DNA from: Streptomyces sp. NBC_01224
GTDB taxonomy: Bacteria > Actinomycetota > Actinomycetes > Streptomycetales > Streptomycetaceae
Length of the DNA stretch: 64,000 nt
Direction of reading: 5' to 3'
Assembly: GCF_036002945.1 (NCBI RefSeq)
Contig: NZ_CP108529.1
Span: forward strand, 2,356,001 to 2,420,000
The notes under the pieces: generated by a model
The model's input: the letters and a program-made list of their open reading frames with translations, nothing else
Databases searched by the model: none
What the model was told of the DNA's origin: nothing
Made by a program: the position numbers and the translations under genes
Shown here: one piece after another, positions 1 to 7,872 of the stretch
Layout: every line of letters begins with the position of its first letter
Numbering within the stretch: the first letter of the stretch is position 1

Positions 1-500
1 CTGACCCGCAGGCTCAGATCGTCGGCGGTGGAGCTGCCGGTGTAGCCGTGGTCGGCCTCGCAGTTGGGGTCGCCGCAGGCGGCCGGCTCCAGGTCGATCC
101 GGGAGACCGCGCCCCATCCGATGGTGAGGACGACCTCGCGGGGCAGCGTGCCCGGTACGTACTTCTCGGGGTTGGCCACGACACGGCTGACCACGACCGA
201 CGAGATCCGGTCGAGCTTGACCGACTCGGTGGAGGTCGTGGCGTACGGCGTCGGGGAGCTGGTGTCCGCGTTCTGCTCGTCCGTGTGGCTGACGATGAAA
301 CGGTTGTCCGTCAGGACCAGGACCGTGACGTGGCGGCGCACCTCGTTGGAGTCGAAGGTGGTCTCCTGGTGCACCAGGTACGAAGCGACCGGCTCACCGC
401 CCACGGCGGCCTCCACCGCCTCGGCCACGAGGGCCGGGTAGTAGCCGCTGCGCTCGATCGCCGCGCGCAGCCCCTGGGTCGTCGTACCGGTCTTTGCCAT
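1..500 (-). CDS. DUF5998 family protein (3' end outside window)
   Basis: The gene starts at an ATG (498-500, reverse) with N-terminus MAKTGTTTQG and runs off the left edge, so about 166 codons are visible. It has no signal peptide or membrane segment. A Cys/His cluster (AACGDPNCEADHGYTG) near residues 140-155 looks like a small metal site. The sequence matches what I know as the DUF5998 family, a conserved Streptomyces protein of unknown function found next to the PatA-like acetyltransferase. Its downstream neighbour, in the same orientation, begins about 130 bp away. Function unknown. Confidence 0.7.
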   Translation of the reverse strand, partial: MAKTGTTTQGLRAAIERSGYYPALVAEAVEAAVGGEPVASYLVHQETTFDSNEVRRHVTVLVLTDNRFIVSHTDEQNADTSSPTPYATTSTESVKLDRISSVVVSRVVANPEKYVPGTLPREVVLTIGWGAVSRIDLEPAACGDPNCEADHGYTGSSTADDLSLRV

Positions 501-629
501 GAGGACCATCCTACGGGGGACGGATGACTGCCGGGGACGTTGTGCGGCAGGGCGGACCGGGGCCTCAGCGGTGAAGGGACTCGGTTTGGCGCCCGTACGG
601 CGTTCGGGGACGAAACGGCTCGCCGCCGG

Positions 630-3590
630 TCAGTAGTTGGGGAGGCGGCGGGGACCGAGGTCGGTGCGGGCCGGCGGCGGCGAGAGCCGGACGCTCGCGC
701 CGAGGACGGTCAGCCCCTGAGTGGCGACCACGACCGGTTCCAGGGCGATGGAGACCACCTCGGGATGGTCGTCGACCAGCCGGGACACCCGCAGCAGCAG
801 CACTTCCAGCGCTGCGGTGTCCACGGGCGCCGCACCACGCCAGCCGAACAGCACCGGCGCCGCCCGGATGGACCGGATCAGCTCGGCGGCGTCGCGGTCG
901 GTGGCCGGAACGAGGCGGTGGGCGGTGTCGCCGAGGAGTTCGGAGGGCGCGCCCGCGAGCCCGAAGGAGAGGACGGCACCCGCCGCCGGGTCGATCGTGG
1001 CCCTTACGACGGTGTCGACGCCGCGCGGAGCCATGGCCTGGACGACGGGCTGGAGCTCGGCGGGCTTGCCGAGCAGTTCGGTCAGTTCGCCGTACGCCCG
1101 GCGCAACACGCTCTCGTTGGCGAGGTCCAGCCGGACACCGCCGAGATCGGCACGGTGACGCAGATGGGGCGCGGTGGTCTTGAGCGCCACGGGATAGCCG
1201 AGCTGTGCCGCCGCGGCGACAGCGGCTTCCGGGTCGGAGGCCGGAAGTGTAGGCCGTACGGTGATGCCGTAGCGGCCCAGGAGTTCGCGCGCCTCGTCGT
1301 GTGCGAGCGGTCTGCCCCGCGGGTCGGGGTCGGGGCCGAGGAGGGTGTCGATCAGGTCGGCGGCACCCGGCTCGTCGATGGTGTCGTCGAGGAACTCGGG
1401 CACCTTGCCGGGCACGGCGGCCTGCCGTCGCCACTGCGCGTACCTCACCGCTTCGGCCAGGGCACGCACGGCCCGTTCGGCGGCGGGGTAGGCGGGAATC
1501 CGGCCGGTCCGGATGCCGGGGCCGCCGTCAGCGCCCGCGGCGGCACCGGCGCCGTCGTCGCTGCCCGCATCGGTGGCGGCGCCGGCTGTGCCGCTGCCGG
1601 TTCCGGGTGCTGACGGGGTACGCGCAAGGGCGGGGCCGGTCGTGGTGGCGGCTGCTGCGCGCGGGGATGTCGCGGCTGCGGAGGACTGTGTCGAAGGACG
1701 CGGCAGTGCGACCGTACTGGTGGCCGCGGCGAGGGCCTCCGCCAGGCCGCCGATCTCCACATGGACGACGGCCACCGGCTTGGCGGGACCGGCCGCGGCG
1801 GCCGCGTGCAGCGCGGTCGCCAGCACCTCGCCGTCGCCCGATTCCGCCTCGCCGTTCTCGCCCACCCACGGGATCGCCGTCACGACCACCGAGTCGCAGC
1901 CCTCGTCGGCGAGGGCCTGGGCCAGGGCATCCCGGAAGTGCTGCGGGGTGGCGGCGGTGGTGAGGTCGCGGGGCGGGCGCGGGCGCAGTCCCTCGGCCAG
2001 ACAGGCGTCGTACGTGAGCAGGCCGAGCGATTCGGAGTTGCCGAGGATCGCGACCCGCGGGCCCGCCGGGAGGGGCTGATCGGCGAGGAGGAGACCCGCG
2101 TCGACCATCTCCGTAACGGTGTCGACGCGGATCACGCCCGCCTGCCGCATGAGCGCGGAGACCGTCGCGTCCGGGATCCGGCTGACCGGCACCGCATGGC
2201 CGGGTGGGGTGGAGCCACTGTGCCGGGCGCCCTTCACCACGACCACCGGCTTCACGGCCGCGGTGCGCCGCGCGAGGCGGGTGAACTTGCGCGGGTTGCC
2301 GAGCGATTCGAGGTACAGAAGGGCGACGTCGGTGTCCGGGTCCTCGTACCAGTACTGCAGGAAGTCGTTGCCCGAGATGTCGGCGCGGTTGCCGGCGGAG
2401 ATGAAGGTGGACAGGCCTGCGCCGCGCCGGTAGAGCCCGGAGAGCAGCGCGATGCCGATCGCTCCGGACTGGGTGAAGAGGCCGATGCGTCCGGGGGCGG
2501 GCGGCTCGGGGGCGAGGGAGGCGTTCAGCCGGACGGCGTCGGAGTTGTTGATGACACCGAAGGCATTCGGGCCGATGATCCGCATCCCGTACGAGCGCGC
2601 CTGGCGGACCAGTTCACGCTGCCGTTCCCTGCCTTCGGCGCCCCATTCGGCGTACCCGGCGGAGAGGACGACCAGGCCCTGGACACCGTGCTCACCGCAG
2701 TCGGCGACGGCCTCCGGAACCCGGTCGGCGGGGACGGCGACAACCGCGAGATCCACCTGTTCGTCGATTTCACCGACGGAACGATGGGCGGGGACACCGT
2801 CGATCGTGCCCTGGTCGGCGGCGAAGGCGCGGTTCACTGCGTACGTACGGCCCGTGAAGCCGGCCCCGAGGAGGTTGCGCAGGACCGTGCGGCCGACCCC
2901 GCCGGGAGTGCGGCCCGCGCCGATGACGGCGACGGATCCGGGGGCGAGCAGCCGTTGCACGGAGCGCGCCTCGGCCCGCTGCTCACGGCCGCGTTGCACG
3001 GCGAGCGACTCGGCGGTCGGTTCGAGGTCCAGGGTGAGATGGACGGAGCCGTCCTCGAAACTGCGCTGCTGGGTGTAACCGGCGTCCCGGAACACCTTGA
3101 TCATCTTGTTGTTTGCGGGCAGCACCTCGGCAGCGAAGCGGCGGATGCCGCGCTCGCGGGCGACGGCCGCGATGTGTTCGAGGAGCGCCGATGCCACGCC
3201 CCGGCCCTGATGCGCGTCCTGGACGAGGAAGGCGACCTCGGCCTCGTCGGCGGGCGCGGAAGCGGGCCTGCCCCGCTCGTCGATCCGGTCGTAGCGGACG
3301 GTCGCGATGAACTCGCCGCCGACCGTGACCGCGAGCCCCACCCGGTCGACGTAGTCGTGATGGGTGAAGCGGTGCACGTCCCTGTCGGACAGACGCGGGT
3401 ACGGGGCGAAGAAGCGGTAGTACTTCGACTCGTCGGAGACCTGCTCGTAGAAGCTGACCAGCCGTTCGGCGTCGTCCGTGGTGATGGGCCTGATCCGGGC
3501 GGTTCCTCCGTCGCGGAGGACCACGTCCGCTTCCCAGTGGTCGGGGTACGCGTGATGCGGACTCTGCTCCGGCGAGGGCTGCATGCGCAA
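630..3590 (-). CDS. GNAT acetyltransferase fused to NDP-forming acyl-CoA ligase (PatA-like, type II)
   Basis: A 986-aa fusion. Residues 22-190 form a GNAT domain with the acetyl-CoA loop QGRGVA (128-133). Residues 213-305 are a CoA-binding Rossmann domain (SVAVIGAG), followed by succinyl-CoA-ligase-like domains to about 600 and an ATP-grasp domain at about 745-970. A low-complexity Ala/Thr/Gly/Ser linker of roughly 80 residues (625-705) separates the ligase from the ATP-grasp part. This order, GNAT first, is that of the actinobacterial Pat enzymes that acetylate acetyl-CoA synthetase on lysine. The ligase-like part usually acts as a sensor rather than an enzyme. It is divergent from ptsH. The protein substrate is inferred from the family. 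Confidence 0.85.
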   Translation of the reverse strand: MRMQPSPEQSPHHAYPDHWEADVVLRDGGTARIRPITTDDAERLVSFYEQVSDESKYYRFFAPYPRLSDRDVHRFTHHDYVDRVGLAVTVGGEFIATVRYDRIDERGRPASAPADEAEVAFLVQDAHQGRGVASALLEHIAAVARERGIRRFAAEVLPANNKMIKVFRDAGYTQQRSFEDGSVHLTLDLEPTAESLAVQRGREQRAEARSVQRLLAPGSVAVIGAGRTPGGVGRTVLRNLLGAGFTGRTYAVNRAFAADQGTIDGVPAHRSVGEIDEQVDLAVVAVPADRVPEAVADCGEHGVQGLVVLSAGYAEWGAEGRERQRELVRQARSYGMRIIGPNAFGVINNSDAVRLNASLAPEPPAPGRIGLFTQSGAIGIALLSGLYRRGAGLSTFISAGNRADISGNDFLQYWYEDPDTDVALLYLESLGNPRKFTRLARRTAAVKPVVVVKGARHSGSTPPGHAVPVSRIPDATVSALMRQAGVIRVDTVTEMVDAGLLLADQPLPAGPRVAILGNSESLGLLTYDACLAEGLRPRPPRDLTTAATPQHFRDALAQALADEGCDSVVVTAIPWVGENGEAESGDGEVLATALHAAAAAGPAKPVAVVHVEIGGLAEALAAATSTVALPRPSTQSSAAATSPRAAAATTTGPALARTPSAPGTGSGTAGAATDAGSDDGAGAAAGADGGPGIRTGRIPAYPAAERAVRALAEAVRYAQWRRQAAVPGKVPEFLDDTIDEPGAADLIDTLLGPDPDPRGRPLAHDEARELLGRYGITVRPTLPASDPEAAVAAAAQLGYPVALKTTAPHLRHRADLGGVRLDLANESVLRRAYGELTELLGKPAELQPVVQAMAPRGVDTVVRATIDPAAGAVLSFGLAGAPSELLGDTAHRLVPATDRDAAELIRSIRAAPVLFGWRGAAPVDTAALEVLLLRVSRLVDDHPEVVSIALEPVVVATQGLTVLGASVRLSPPPARTDLGPRRLPNY

Positions 3591-3756
3591 AGACTACGGC
3601 TCCGTCAGCGGTCGCGTAGGCCTTGGGGCCGGGGCAGTCTGAGGGGGCCGATCGGCGGTGGAGCACGGGTTGTGGGCGTGCCGCAGGTCGGCCGGAGCAT
3701 CGCGCACCACATGAGAGACTGGTCTAGACAACCATTGATTCGTGAAGGGCAGAACC

Positions 3757-4038
3757 ATGGCTGAGCGCCGCGTCAACGTCGGTTGGGCCGAGGGCCTGCA
3801 CGCCCGCCCCGCTTCCATCTTCGTCCGTGCCGCTACGGCTTCCGGCGTCCCCGTGACGATCTCCAAGGCCGACGGCAACCCGGTGAACGCCGCCTCCATG
3901 CTCGCGGTGCTCGGTCTCGGCGCGCACGGCGGCGAGGAGATCGTGCTCGCGTCCGAGGCCGACGACTCCGAAGCCGCCCTGGACCGTCTGGCGAAGCTGG
4001 TCGCCGAAGGGCTCGACGAGCTTCCGGAGACCGTCTGA
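3757..4038 (+). CDS. ptsH: HPr-type phosphocarrier protein of the PTS
   Basis: A 93-aa protein that carries phosphate from enzyme I to EIIA components at the membrane. The active-site histidine is His15 in GLHARPAS. The region NAASMLAVL around Ser47 corresponds to the regulatory serine of Firmicutes HPr. I chose the ATG at 3757 because GAAGGG lies 6 bp upstream; the in-frame GTG at 3742 would overlap that ribosome-binding site. It stands alone, not with ptsI, and is followed by a strong terminator. It is divergent from the PatA-like gene. Confidence 0.95.
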   Translation: MAERRVNVGWAEGLHARPASIFVRAATASGVPVTISKADGNPVNAASMLAVLGLGAHGGEEIVLASEADDSEAALDRLAKLVAEGLDELPETV

Positions 4039-4055
4039 ACCATTCTCCGCAAGAG

Positions 4056-4090
4056 AGCCGCGGCACCCTTATTGAGGGCCGCGGCTTTTT
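4056..4090 (+). terminator. Rho-independent terminator of ptsH
   Basis: AGCCGCGGCACCCT pairs with AGGGCCGCGGCT (one bulged A, loop TATTG) and is followed directly by a run of T. It begins 17 bp after the ptsH stop codon. Confidence 0.9.
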
Positions 4091-4184
4091 CACTTCCCTG
4101 ACCCGGGACGGACGATCGGAGCAAATTCAGGCAACCCAAAGAAAGCCCTCGAAGAATTACTACTCTTTGTATACGGCGTAATTG

Positions 4185-4898
4185 TTAATTCCGAACACCC
4201 ATGGTGTTTACGGAGTGTTGCGAAGCCCTCACCCGGTCGGCGCGCAGGGCATCGGGCCGACGGCCCGGCCGGTCGGCGCGGCGCAGCCGGTGCGCGGCCG
4301 CGGCCCGTTCGGCGTGCTGGGTGGCCAGCACCCTGGCCCGTTCCGCGTCACGCCTCGCCACCGCGTCCACAATGGCCCCGCGCTCGGCCCAGGATTCCAC
4401 CGGGCGGGCCGGCTGCTCGACCGTGTACATCCAGGCGATCTTGTGGCGGAGCTGGGTGAGCAGCGCGATCAGGCCGGGACTGCCGGAGGCCTGCGCCAAC
4501 GTCTCGTGGAACCAGCCGCCCAGTGAGCGCAGGTCCTCCCCCTCGCCCCGCCGGGCCCGCTCCTGACCGAGCCTGACCAGACCGCGCAATACCTTGAGAT
4601 GCGCCTCGGTGCGGCGCTGCGCGGCGCGCGCGGCACCCAGCGGCTCCAGCAGCATCCGGACCTCCAGGAGGTCGACGGCCTCCTGCTCGGTCGGCTCGGC
4701 GACGCAGGCGCCCGCGTGCCGGCGGGTTACCACGAAGCCCTCGGACTCCAGGGTGCGCAGCGCCTCCCGTACCGGAACACGGGAGACTCCGTAACGGCGC
4801 GCCAGCAACTCCTCGGTGAGCCGGCTTCCGCGTTCGAAAAAACCGGAGACGATGTCGTCACGGATTGCCGTGCATACCGAATGTGCCGGAATGCGCAT
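4185..4898 (-). CDS. GntR/FadR-family transcriptional regulator
   Basis: A 237-aa protein. The N-terminal winged helix-turn-helix spans about residues 8-68 (core RYGVSRVPVREALRTL), followed by an all-helical FCD ligand domain (about 75-210) with the expected conserved Arg/His positions, for example WFHETLAQASG. The C-terminus is Arg/Ala-rich. FCD regulators normally bind an organic acid or amino acid; the ligand cannot be told from sequence. No gene is co-transcribed with it. A perfect 14-bp palindrome upstream (4965-4978) is a candidate autoregulatory operator. Confidence 0.85.
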   Translation of the reverse strand: MRIPAHSVCTAIRDDIVSGFFERGSRLTEELLARRYGVSRVPVREALRTLESEGFVVTRRHAGACVAEPTEQEAVDLLEVRMLLEPLGAARAAQRRTEAHLKVLRGLVRLGQERARRGEGEDLRSLGGWFHETLAQASGSPGLIALLTQLRHKIAWMYTVEQPARPVESWAERGAIVDAVARRDAERARVLATQHAERAAAAHRLRRADRPGRRPDALRADRVRASQHSVNTMGVRN

Positions 4899-4964
4899 GT
4901 CCGAACCTCCGCCTTAATCCCCGTGAAACACGGCCGACCGACGCCTGTTCTGCGACTCTATTGC

Positions 4965-4978
4965 AATGCGGCCGCATT
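4965..4978. promoter_or_regulatory. Perfect 14-bp palindrome upstream of the GntR gene
   Basis: AATGCGGCCGCATT is fully palindromic and lies 67 bp upstream of the GntR start codon. A second, shorter palindrome, ATTCATGAAT, is at 4995-5004. Position and symmetry suggest an operator, possibly for the GntR protein itself. This is inferred from symmetry only. Confidence 0.4.
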
Positions 4979-5069
4979 TCCGATGCCGGGTGGAAATTCA
5001 TGAATATCTTTTGGTCACAGGACGGTTCGGGGAGCAGGTACTGCGGGCGGGCGCGGAGGCCAGGCACGG

Positions 5070-5100
5070 CGAAGGCCCCGGCGCGCTGCCGGGGCCTTCG
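5070..5100 (-). terminator. Hairpin terminator of the M23 peptidase gene
   Basis: A perfect 13-bp inverted repeat, CGAAGGCCCCGGC / GCCGGGGCCTTCG, with a 5-nt loop, 27 bp beyond the stop codon of the M23 gene. There is no T run, as is common in Streptomyces. Confidence 0.8.
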
Positions 5101-5126
5101 AAGGGGTGCTGCGGGTGGAGCGTCGG

Positions 5127-5927
5127 TCAGACGTTGACGCCGTGGGCGCGCAGGTACGCGACGGGGTCCATGTCGGAGCCGTACGACGGCGTGGTCCTGG
5201 CCTCGAAGTGAAGGTGCGGACCGGTGGAGTTGCCGGTCGAGCCGGAGAGGCCGATCTGCTGGCCCGCGCCGACGCTCTGGCCGACGGAGACGCCGATCGA
5301 GGAGAGGTGGCCGTACTGCGTGTACGTGCCGTCCGTCATCCGGAGCACGATGTTGTTGCCGTACGCGCCTCCCCAGCCGGCCTCGACGACCGTACCGGCT
5401 CCGACGGCGACGACGGAGCTGCCGGACGCGGCGTGGAAGTCGATGCCCGAGTGGCTGCCGGAGGACCAGAGCGAGCCGCTGGACTTGTAGCCGGTGGTGA
5501 CGTACGAACCGGCGACCGGGAGCTGGAAGTAACCCAGGCGGGTGCGCTCGGCGGACCGGGCGGCGCGGGCCTTCTCGGCGCGTGCCTCGGCCGCGCGCTT
5601 CGCGTCGGCCTTGGCCTTCGCCTCGGCCTTCTTCTTGGCCTCGGCCTTTCGCTGCGCCTCCGCCTCCGCCTTCGCCTTCGCCGCGACATCGGCCTGGCGC
5701 TTCTGCGCGTCGGCCTGGGCGTCGATCTGGTCGGCGAGGGTGCCCTCAATGGCGATGACCTGGTTCAGACCGGTCTCGCTGACGGAGGAGTCCGCGGCGA
5801 GGGCCGGAGAGGCCATGCCGCCTATGACGCCGGTGGTGGCCAGAGCGGCGACGCCGGCGATCTTCGCGCTGCTGCGCGTCAGTCGGCTCGGGGCACGATG
5901 CTTCCCGGTGGCACGGGTGAACGCCAT
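5127..5927 (-). CDS. Secreted M23 (lysostaphin-type) metallopeptidase
   Basis: A 266-aa exported protein. It has a signal peptide (basic start, hydrophobic stretch 22-40, probable cleavage after PALA45), then an Ala/Lys/Glu-rich helical segment (about 65-128) likely to form a coiled coil, then a LytM/M23 domain (about 135-262). The zinc ligands are His159 and Asp163 (HSGID) and His240 in HLHFE; His207 and His238 are the catalytic histidines. Such enzymes cut peptidoglycan cross-bridges. GAAAGGATC lies before the ATG. The leader carries a c-di-AMP riboswitch, so cell-wall remodelling here is probably tied to c-di-AMP. Confidence 0.92.
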   Translation of the reverse strand: MAFTRATGKHRAPSRLTRSSAKIAGVAALATTGVIGGMASPALAADSSVSETGLNQVIAIEGTLADQIDAQADAQKRQADVAAKAKAEAEAQRKAEAKKKAEAKAKADAKRAAEARAEKARAARSAERTRLGYFQLPVAGSYVTTGYKSSGSLWSSGSHSGIDFHAASGSSVVAVGAGTVVEAGWGGAYGNNIVLRMTDGTYTQYGHLSSIGVSVGQSVGAGQQIGLSGSTGNSTGPHLHFEARTTPSYGSDMDPVAYLRAHGVNV

Positions 5928-5953
5928 GGAGTGGCTGATCCTTTCCTTCCTTC

Positions 5954-6106
5954 TCGCCTACCGGGTTAGCTGACGGGTTCGGAGCAGGAAGGTCTCCTAC
6001 GGACGCCCCGGCCTCATCCGGGCTCAGGCATCCGATTCACCCCAGGGACTGCATGGGTCCCCGGCTCCCCAGGCTCGCGCCTGACGGGGACTCGGCGATG
6101 ACTGCC
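5954..6106 (-). ncRNA. ydaO/yuaA-type c-di-AMP riboswitch
   Basis: Read on the minus strand, the leader of the M23 gene contains the hallmark blocks of the ydaO aptamer in order: GGGGAGCCGGGGACCCA, GGGGTGAATC, GGGCGTCCGTAGG and CCGAACCCGTCAGCTAAC, then GGTAGGCG. The leader ends about 27 nt before the start codon. In actinomycetes this class sits upstream of cell-wall hydrolases and switches them off at high c-di-AMP. The blocks are directly visible; the mechanism is known from the family. Confidence 0.93.
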
Positions 6107-6244
6107 CGGTATGTCACGGATGCGGCATACGAGTGACGGACAGCCCAGCCGACGCTAAGCGGGGTCATTTACATTCACCAAACGGACAGGCCGTTTTGTA
6201 GCGCATCCCACAGGGCAGACAGGCAACCTCCCCACCAAAACGGA

Positions 6245-6290
6245 GAAAAAGGAAGACCTCGGCGAGATTTCGCTCACACGGGTCTTCCTT
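6245..6290 (-). terminator. Rho-independent terminator of the M16 operon
   Basis: On the minus strand AAGGAAGACC and GGTCTTCCTT form a 10-bp stem followed by TTTTTC, about 170 bp past the stop codon of the second M16 gene. The loop can form a small inner stem. The remaining sequence between here and the riboswitch (6107-6244) must hold the promoter of the M23 gene; I could not fix its -10/-35. Confidence 0.75.
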
Positions 6291-6459
6291 CTGTCCCGAT
6301 GTGCGGACATATGACAGGTCAGTGGACCGGCCGTTGCCTTCGGTGCTTCGGTCGAACGTGAAAGTCGACCGGTGGACTGTCACACGCAACGGGCCGGGCG
6401 GGCGGGGGTCGCCCGCCTCGGCCCGGCCGGTCGTCCGGTGTCCACGACGGGTATGCCCG

Positions 6460-7872
6460 TCAGCCGGCGACCACCGACACCTCTCCGATGCCCAGGGCCC
6501 GGACCGGCTCCTCGATCTGTGACGCGTCACCGACGAGGATCGTGACCAGCCGGTCACCCGGGAAGGCGTTGACCACCGCAGCGGTCGCCTCGACCGTGCC
6601 GGTCTCCGCGAGCCGGGCGTACAACTGTGCCTGGTAGTCGTCCGGGAGGTGCTGCTCGACCTGGTCGGCGAGGGTGCCCGCGACCGAGGCCGCCGTCTCG
6701 AACTTCAGCGGTGCGACACCCACGAGGTTCTGCACGGCCGTCTCACGCTCTTCATCGGTCAGCCCCTCGGCCGCCAGGGTCCGCAGGACCGTCCACAGGT
6801 CCTTCAGCGCCGGTCCCGTGGACTCCGTGTCCACCGATCCGCTGATGGCGAGCATCGCGGCACCGGTCGCCCCCGAGGCGGAATCCGGGGCCGACGACCG
6901 CAGCACCTGGGCGAAGGCCCGTACGCCGTAGGTGTAGCCCTTCTCCTCGCGCAGCACACGGTCCAGCCGGGAGGTGAGCGTGCCGCCCAGGCAGTACGTG
7001 CCCAGCACCTGGGCCGGCCACACGCTGTCGTGCCGGTCGGCGCCGATCCGGCCGATCAGCAGCTGCGTCTGCACCGCGCCCGGACGGTCGACGATCACCA
7101 CTCGGCCGGTGTCGTCGGCGGTGATCGGCGGGGCGGGCCGAGGCTCCGCGGTGTCTCCCGCCCAGTCGCCGAGGGTGTCGGCGAGCAGGGCGTCCAGGTC
7201 GATGCCGGTGAGGTCACCGACGACCACGGCGGTCGCCGTGGACGGCCGGACGTGGGCGTCGAAGAAGGCACGCACAGCCGCCGAGTCGATCCGCTCCACC
7301 GTCTCCTCGCTGCCCTGGCGCGGGCGCGACATCCGCGCCGCGGCCGGGAAGAGCTCCTTGGAGAGCTGCTTGGCGGCACGCCGGGCCGGGTTGGCCTGCT
7401 CGTGCGGGATCTCGTCGAGCCGGTTGCGTACCAGCCGTTCGATCTCGCTGTCGGCGAAGGCGGGCGCCCGCAACGCCTCGGCGACCAGCGCGAGCGCCTT
7501 GGCCAGCCGGGAGGCCGGGACCTCCAGGGAGACCCTGACGCCGGGGTGATCTGCGTGCGCGTCGAGGGTGGCGCCGCAGCGCTCCAGCTCGGCGGCGAAC
7601 TCCTCGGCGGTGTGCTTGTCGGTGCCCTCGGACAGCGCCCGCGACATGATCGTGGCCACGCCGTCGAGGCCCTCGGGCTCGGCGTCCAGCGGGGCGTCGA
7701 GGAAGATCTCGACCGCCACGACCTGCTGGCCGGGGCGGTGGCAGCGCAGCACCGTGAGGCCGTTGGGCAGGGCGCCGCGCTCCGGCGCGGGGAAGGCCCA
7801 GGGGCGGGCAAGGCCGGGGGCCGGCTGCGGGTGGTACTGCATCGAAACTCCAGTCGCGGCAGCGTCGGTCAC
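6460..7872 (-). CDS. M16-family peptidase-like protein lacking the zinc motif
   Basis: A 470-aa M16 (pitrilysin/insulinase-like) protein. The position equivalent to HxxEH reads GVATIMSRALSEG, so the zinc-binding histidines and glutamate are missing. The conserved partner features remain, for example the R-Y-like EEKGYTYGVRAF segment. It is the likely non-catalytic partner of the M16 protein encoded just upstream, as in two-subunit M16B proteases. I chose the GTG at 7870-7872 because it overlaps the upstream TGA (GTGA) and has AAGGAG 8 nt away. An ATG at 7842 with GGAG is the alternative. Confidence 0.87.
   Translation of the reverse strand: MTDAAATGVSMQYHPQPAPGLARPWAFPAPERGALPNGLTVLRCHRPGQQVVAVEIFLDAPLDAEPEGLDGVATIMSRALSEGTDKHTAEEFAAELERCGATLDAHADHPGVRVSLEVPASRLAKALALVAEALRAPAFADSEIERLVRNRLDEIPHEQANPARRAAKQLSKELFPAAARMSRPRQGSEETVERIDSAAVRAFFDAHVRPSTATAVVVGDLTGIDLDALLADTLGDWAGDTAEPRPAPPITADDTGRVVIVDRPGAVQTQLLIGRIGADRHDSVWPAQVLGTYCLGGTLTSRLDRVLREEKGYTYGVRAFAQVLRSSAPDSASGATGAAMLAISGSVDTESTGPALKDLWTVLRTLAAEGLTDEERETAVQNLVGVAPLKFETAASVAGTLADQVEQHLPDDYQAQLYARLAETGTVEATAAVVNAFPGDRLVTILVGDASQIEEPVRALGIGEVSVVAG

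Noticed and set aside
540..3764. Long plus-strand open frames (357 and 667 aa) opposite the PatA-like gene
   Set aside because: They are antisense shadows created by high third-position GC; their sequences are Arg/Gly-rich with no family resemblance, and the minus-strand frame is clearly the real gene.
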